Below the pieces are notes generated by a model, which saw nothing but the letters and a program-made list of their open reading frames with translations, had not been told where the DNA came from and ran no database searches. Of a DNA stretch of 64,000 nt, positions 62,707 through 64,000 are shown piece after piece. This stretch comes from Candidatus Flexifilum breve (GTDB lineage: Bacteria > Chloroflexota > Anaerolineae > Aggregatilineales > Phototrophicaceae). Made by a program: the position numbers and the translations under genes. The stretch spans positions 124,001 through 188,000 of the forward strand of contig JADKGC010000013.1 in NCBI GenBank assembly GCA_016717205.1, given 5' to 3'. Position 1 is the first letter of the stretch. Each line of letters starts with the position of its first letter.

Positions 62707-64000
62707 CTACAGGTTCAGGCTGGCGAGCAGGATGCCTTCGCGATCTGTCGGTTGGAGCGTGAAGCCTAGGCGTTCGACTAGGCGGATCATTTCTCGGTTC
62801 TCGTTGTACACGAATCCGAAGATGCGTGACAGCTTTTCATCCTGGGCGACCTTGATGAGCCGCGTCATGATCGCCTTGCCGAGCCCCTGATGCTGGTAGC
62901 GATCGCTCACCAGAATGGCGAATTCGCCCTCATTCGTCCAGCGGATTTTGCTCACGCGACCGATGCCCATAATCTCCTGCTGGCTGTTGTACTGATTCCG
63001 CGTGCAGGCCACCAGCGCGATCTCACGGTCGAAGTCAATGTAGGACAAGCGCGACAGGCGGTTGTGCGCGATGCGTTCGTTGAGGTTCATCGCTTGTAGA
63101 TAGCGCATGAAGACCGTGCGCTCCGACAACCCTTCGTGGAACTTGGCAACCAGCGGTTCGTCTTCCGGGCGGATTGGACGGAAGGTGACATCCAGCCCCT
63201 GCTTCGACACCCATGCCTCGGTGTACTGCGTCGGGTACGGACGGATCGCCGGGCGGGGCAGCTTGTCCTCGGTGACGTCTGCGCCGTGCAGCACGACACG
63301 CGCATCCAGCGCCAGCAGGCGTTCGGACGAGGCCAGCAGCGGGTTAATGTCGATTTCCTTGATCCACGGCTGTTCGACGACGAGCTGGCTGAAGCGCACG
63401 AGCAGTTGTTCGAGACCCGCGAGATCGACCGGGTCGCGCCCACGCACGCCCTTCAGCGCCTTATAGATCAGCGTCTCTTCCATCATGCGGCGGGCGAGCA
63501 CCGTGTTGAGCGGCGGCAGGCTGAGCGCGCTGTCCTTGTAGACTTCGACCAGCGTTCCGCCGGAACCGAACAGGAGCACGGGGCCGAACTGCGGGTCGAT
63601 GCTGCTGCCGATGATCAGTTCGTAGCCGTCCAGCTTCGCCATCGGCTGCACGGTCACACCCTGGAAGTGTTCCGCGCCGGCTTTGTCGACCACGGCGCTC
63701 TGGATGCGGCGGAAGGCCGCGCGCACCGCGTCTTCGTCGCGCAGATTCAACTGCACGCCGCCGATGTCGGTCTTGTGCGTGATCGTCTCCGAGTTCAGCT
63801 TGACCACTACCGGGTAGCCGATCTCCGCAGCGCGCGCGACCGCTTCATCTTCCGTCGGCGCAAGGATCGTATTGACGGTCGGGATGTAGTAAGCGGCCAG
63901 CACCTGCTTCGATTCGTACTCGGTGAGGATGGTGCGCCCCGTTGAGCGCGCATGCTCGACGATGCTGGCGACCAACTGGCGATTCGGCGTCTCTTCGACG
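62707..64000 (-). CDS. ADP-forming acyl-CoA synthetase / GNAT acetyltransferase, C-terminal part (cut by window edge)
   Basis: At least 430 aa; the frame stays open to 64000, so the N-terminal CoA-binding and ligase domains lie outside. Present: an ATP-grasp domain (EYESKQVLAAYYIP, YPVVVKLNSETITHKTDIGG, LLFGSGGTLVEVYKD, KEIDINPLLAS) and a C-terminal GNAT domain from about residue 255 (FRPIRPEDEPLVAKFHEGLS, ILVSDRYQHQGLGKAIMTRL). This is the PatZ/Pat-like architecture of protein lysine acetyltransferases that control acetyl-CoA synthetase. ADP-forming acetate activation is the alternative role. Confidence 0.88.
   Translation of the reverse strand, partial: VEETPNRQLVASIVEHARSTGRTILTEYESKQVLAAYYIPTVNTILAPTEDEAVARAAEIGYPVVVKLNSETITHKTDIGGVQLNLRDEDAVRAAFRRIQSAVVDKAGAEHFQGVTVQPMAKLDGYELIIGSSIDPQFGPVLLFGSGGTLVEVYKDSALSLPPLNTVLARRMMEETLIYKALKGVRGRDPVDLAGLEQLLVRFSQLVVEQPWIKEIDINPLLASSERLLALDARVVLHGADVTEDKLPRPAIRPYPTQYTEAWVSKQGLDVTFRPIRPEDEPLVAKFHEGLSERTVFMRYLQAMNLNERIAHNRLSRLSYIDFDREIALVACTRNQYNSQQEIMGIGRVSKIRWTNEGEFAILVSDRYQHQGLGKAIMTRLIKVAQDEKLSRIFGFVYNENREMIRLVERLGFTLQPTDREGILLASLNL

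Overview
This window (GC-rich, roughly 58-60% by eye) looks like a chromosomal segment of a Chloroflexota bacterium, probably Anaerolineae-like. That assignment is inferred from gene content: a fused pyruvate:ferredoxin oxidoreductase, PPDK, a WS/DGAT-SCP2 acyltransferase, a SpoIIE/RsbW module, and a circularly permuted ATP-grasp/alpha-E/transglutaminase set. No rRNA or other taxonomic marker is present.

Region 1 (1-22030) is an accessory defence island next to tRNA-Asp. From left to right it holds the C-terminal part of a DrmD-like SNF2 helicase, a DUF91/NucS-like nuclease, an opposite-strand membrane protein with a degenerate receiver domain, a DUF6794 protein, and a large Eco57I/DrmMI-type adenine methylase split by a frameshift. 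Two unknown proteins follow. Next come two paralogous CBS-HEPN proteins bracketing a GmrSD-type (DUF262-DUF1524) restriction enzyme and a small B3-like module, then a frameshifted Mrr-like endonuclease, an HhH-glycosylase-like protein, and an Mrr_N-NERD-SF1 helicase. A very dense cluster of hairpins comes next. The island ends with a large serine recombinase whose reading frame runs into the 3' half of the tRNA-Asp gene, as expected for an element integrated at the tRNA 3' end.

Region 2 (22.2-29.8 kb) is central carbon metabolism: nifJ (with a single-base frameshift), a dihydroorotate-dehydrogenase-like flavoprotein, and ppdK, together covering pyruvate/acetyl-CoA/PEP interconversion. Region 3 (29.8-37.8 kb) has a DUF2971 protein, overlapping hypA/hypB, a CocE/NonD-type hydrolase, and a probable neutral-lipid storage locus: a thioester reductase divergent from a WS/DGAT-SCP2 fusion and a phasin-like protein. 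Region 4 (37.8-43.0 kb, minus strand) is hyuA-phoD-hyuB. Region 5 (43.0-49.6 kb, minus) holds a MoxR ATPase / unknown / HExxH-VWA cassette, a secreted M23 peptidase-propeller protein, a Uma2 nuclease and a uracil-DNA-glycosylase-like protein. Region 6 (49.7-53.3 kb, minus) is a heterodimeric ABC exporter. Region 7 (53.8-58.1 kb, minus) has an ECF-like sigma factor and the transglutaminase/alpha-E/ATP-grasp set. Region 8 (58.4-64.0 kb) is a signalling group (GAF-SpoIIE phosphatase, RsbW-like kinase, response regulator, and a convergent PAS-GAF histidine kinase), followed by the C-terminal part of an ADP-forming acyl-CoA synthetase/GNAT protein cut by the window edge.

Three genes (methylase, Mrr-like nuclease, nifJ) are each broken by a one-base shift with both halves otherwise intact. 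Two of the three fit a one-base loss in a short homopolymer, and one is a core metabolic gene, so consensus errors in the assembly are a serious alternative to genuine decay.
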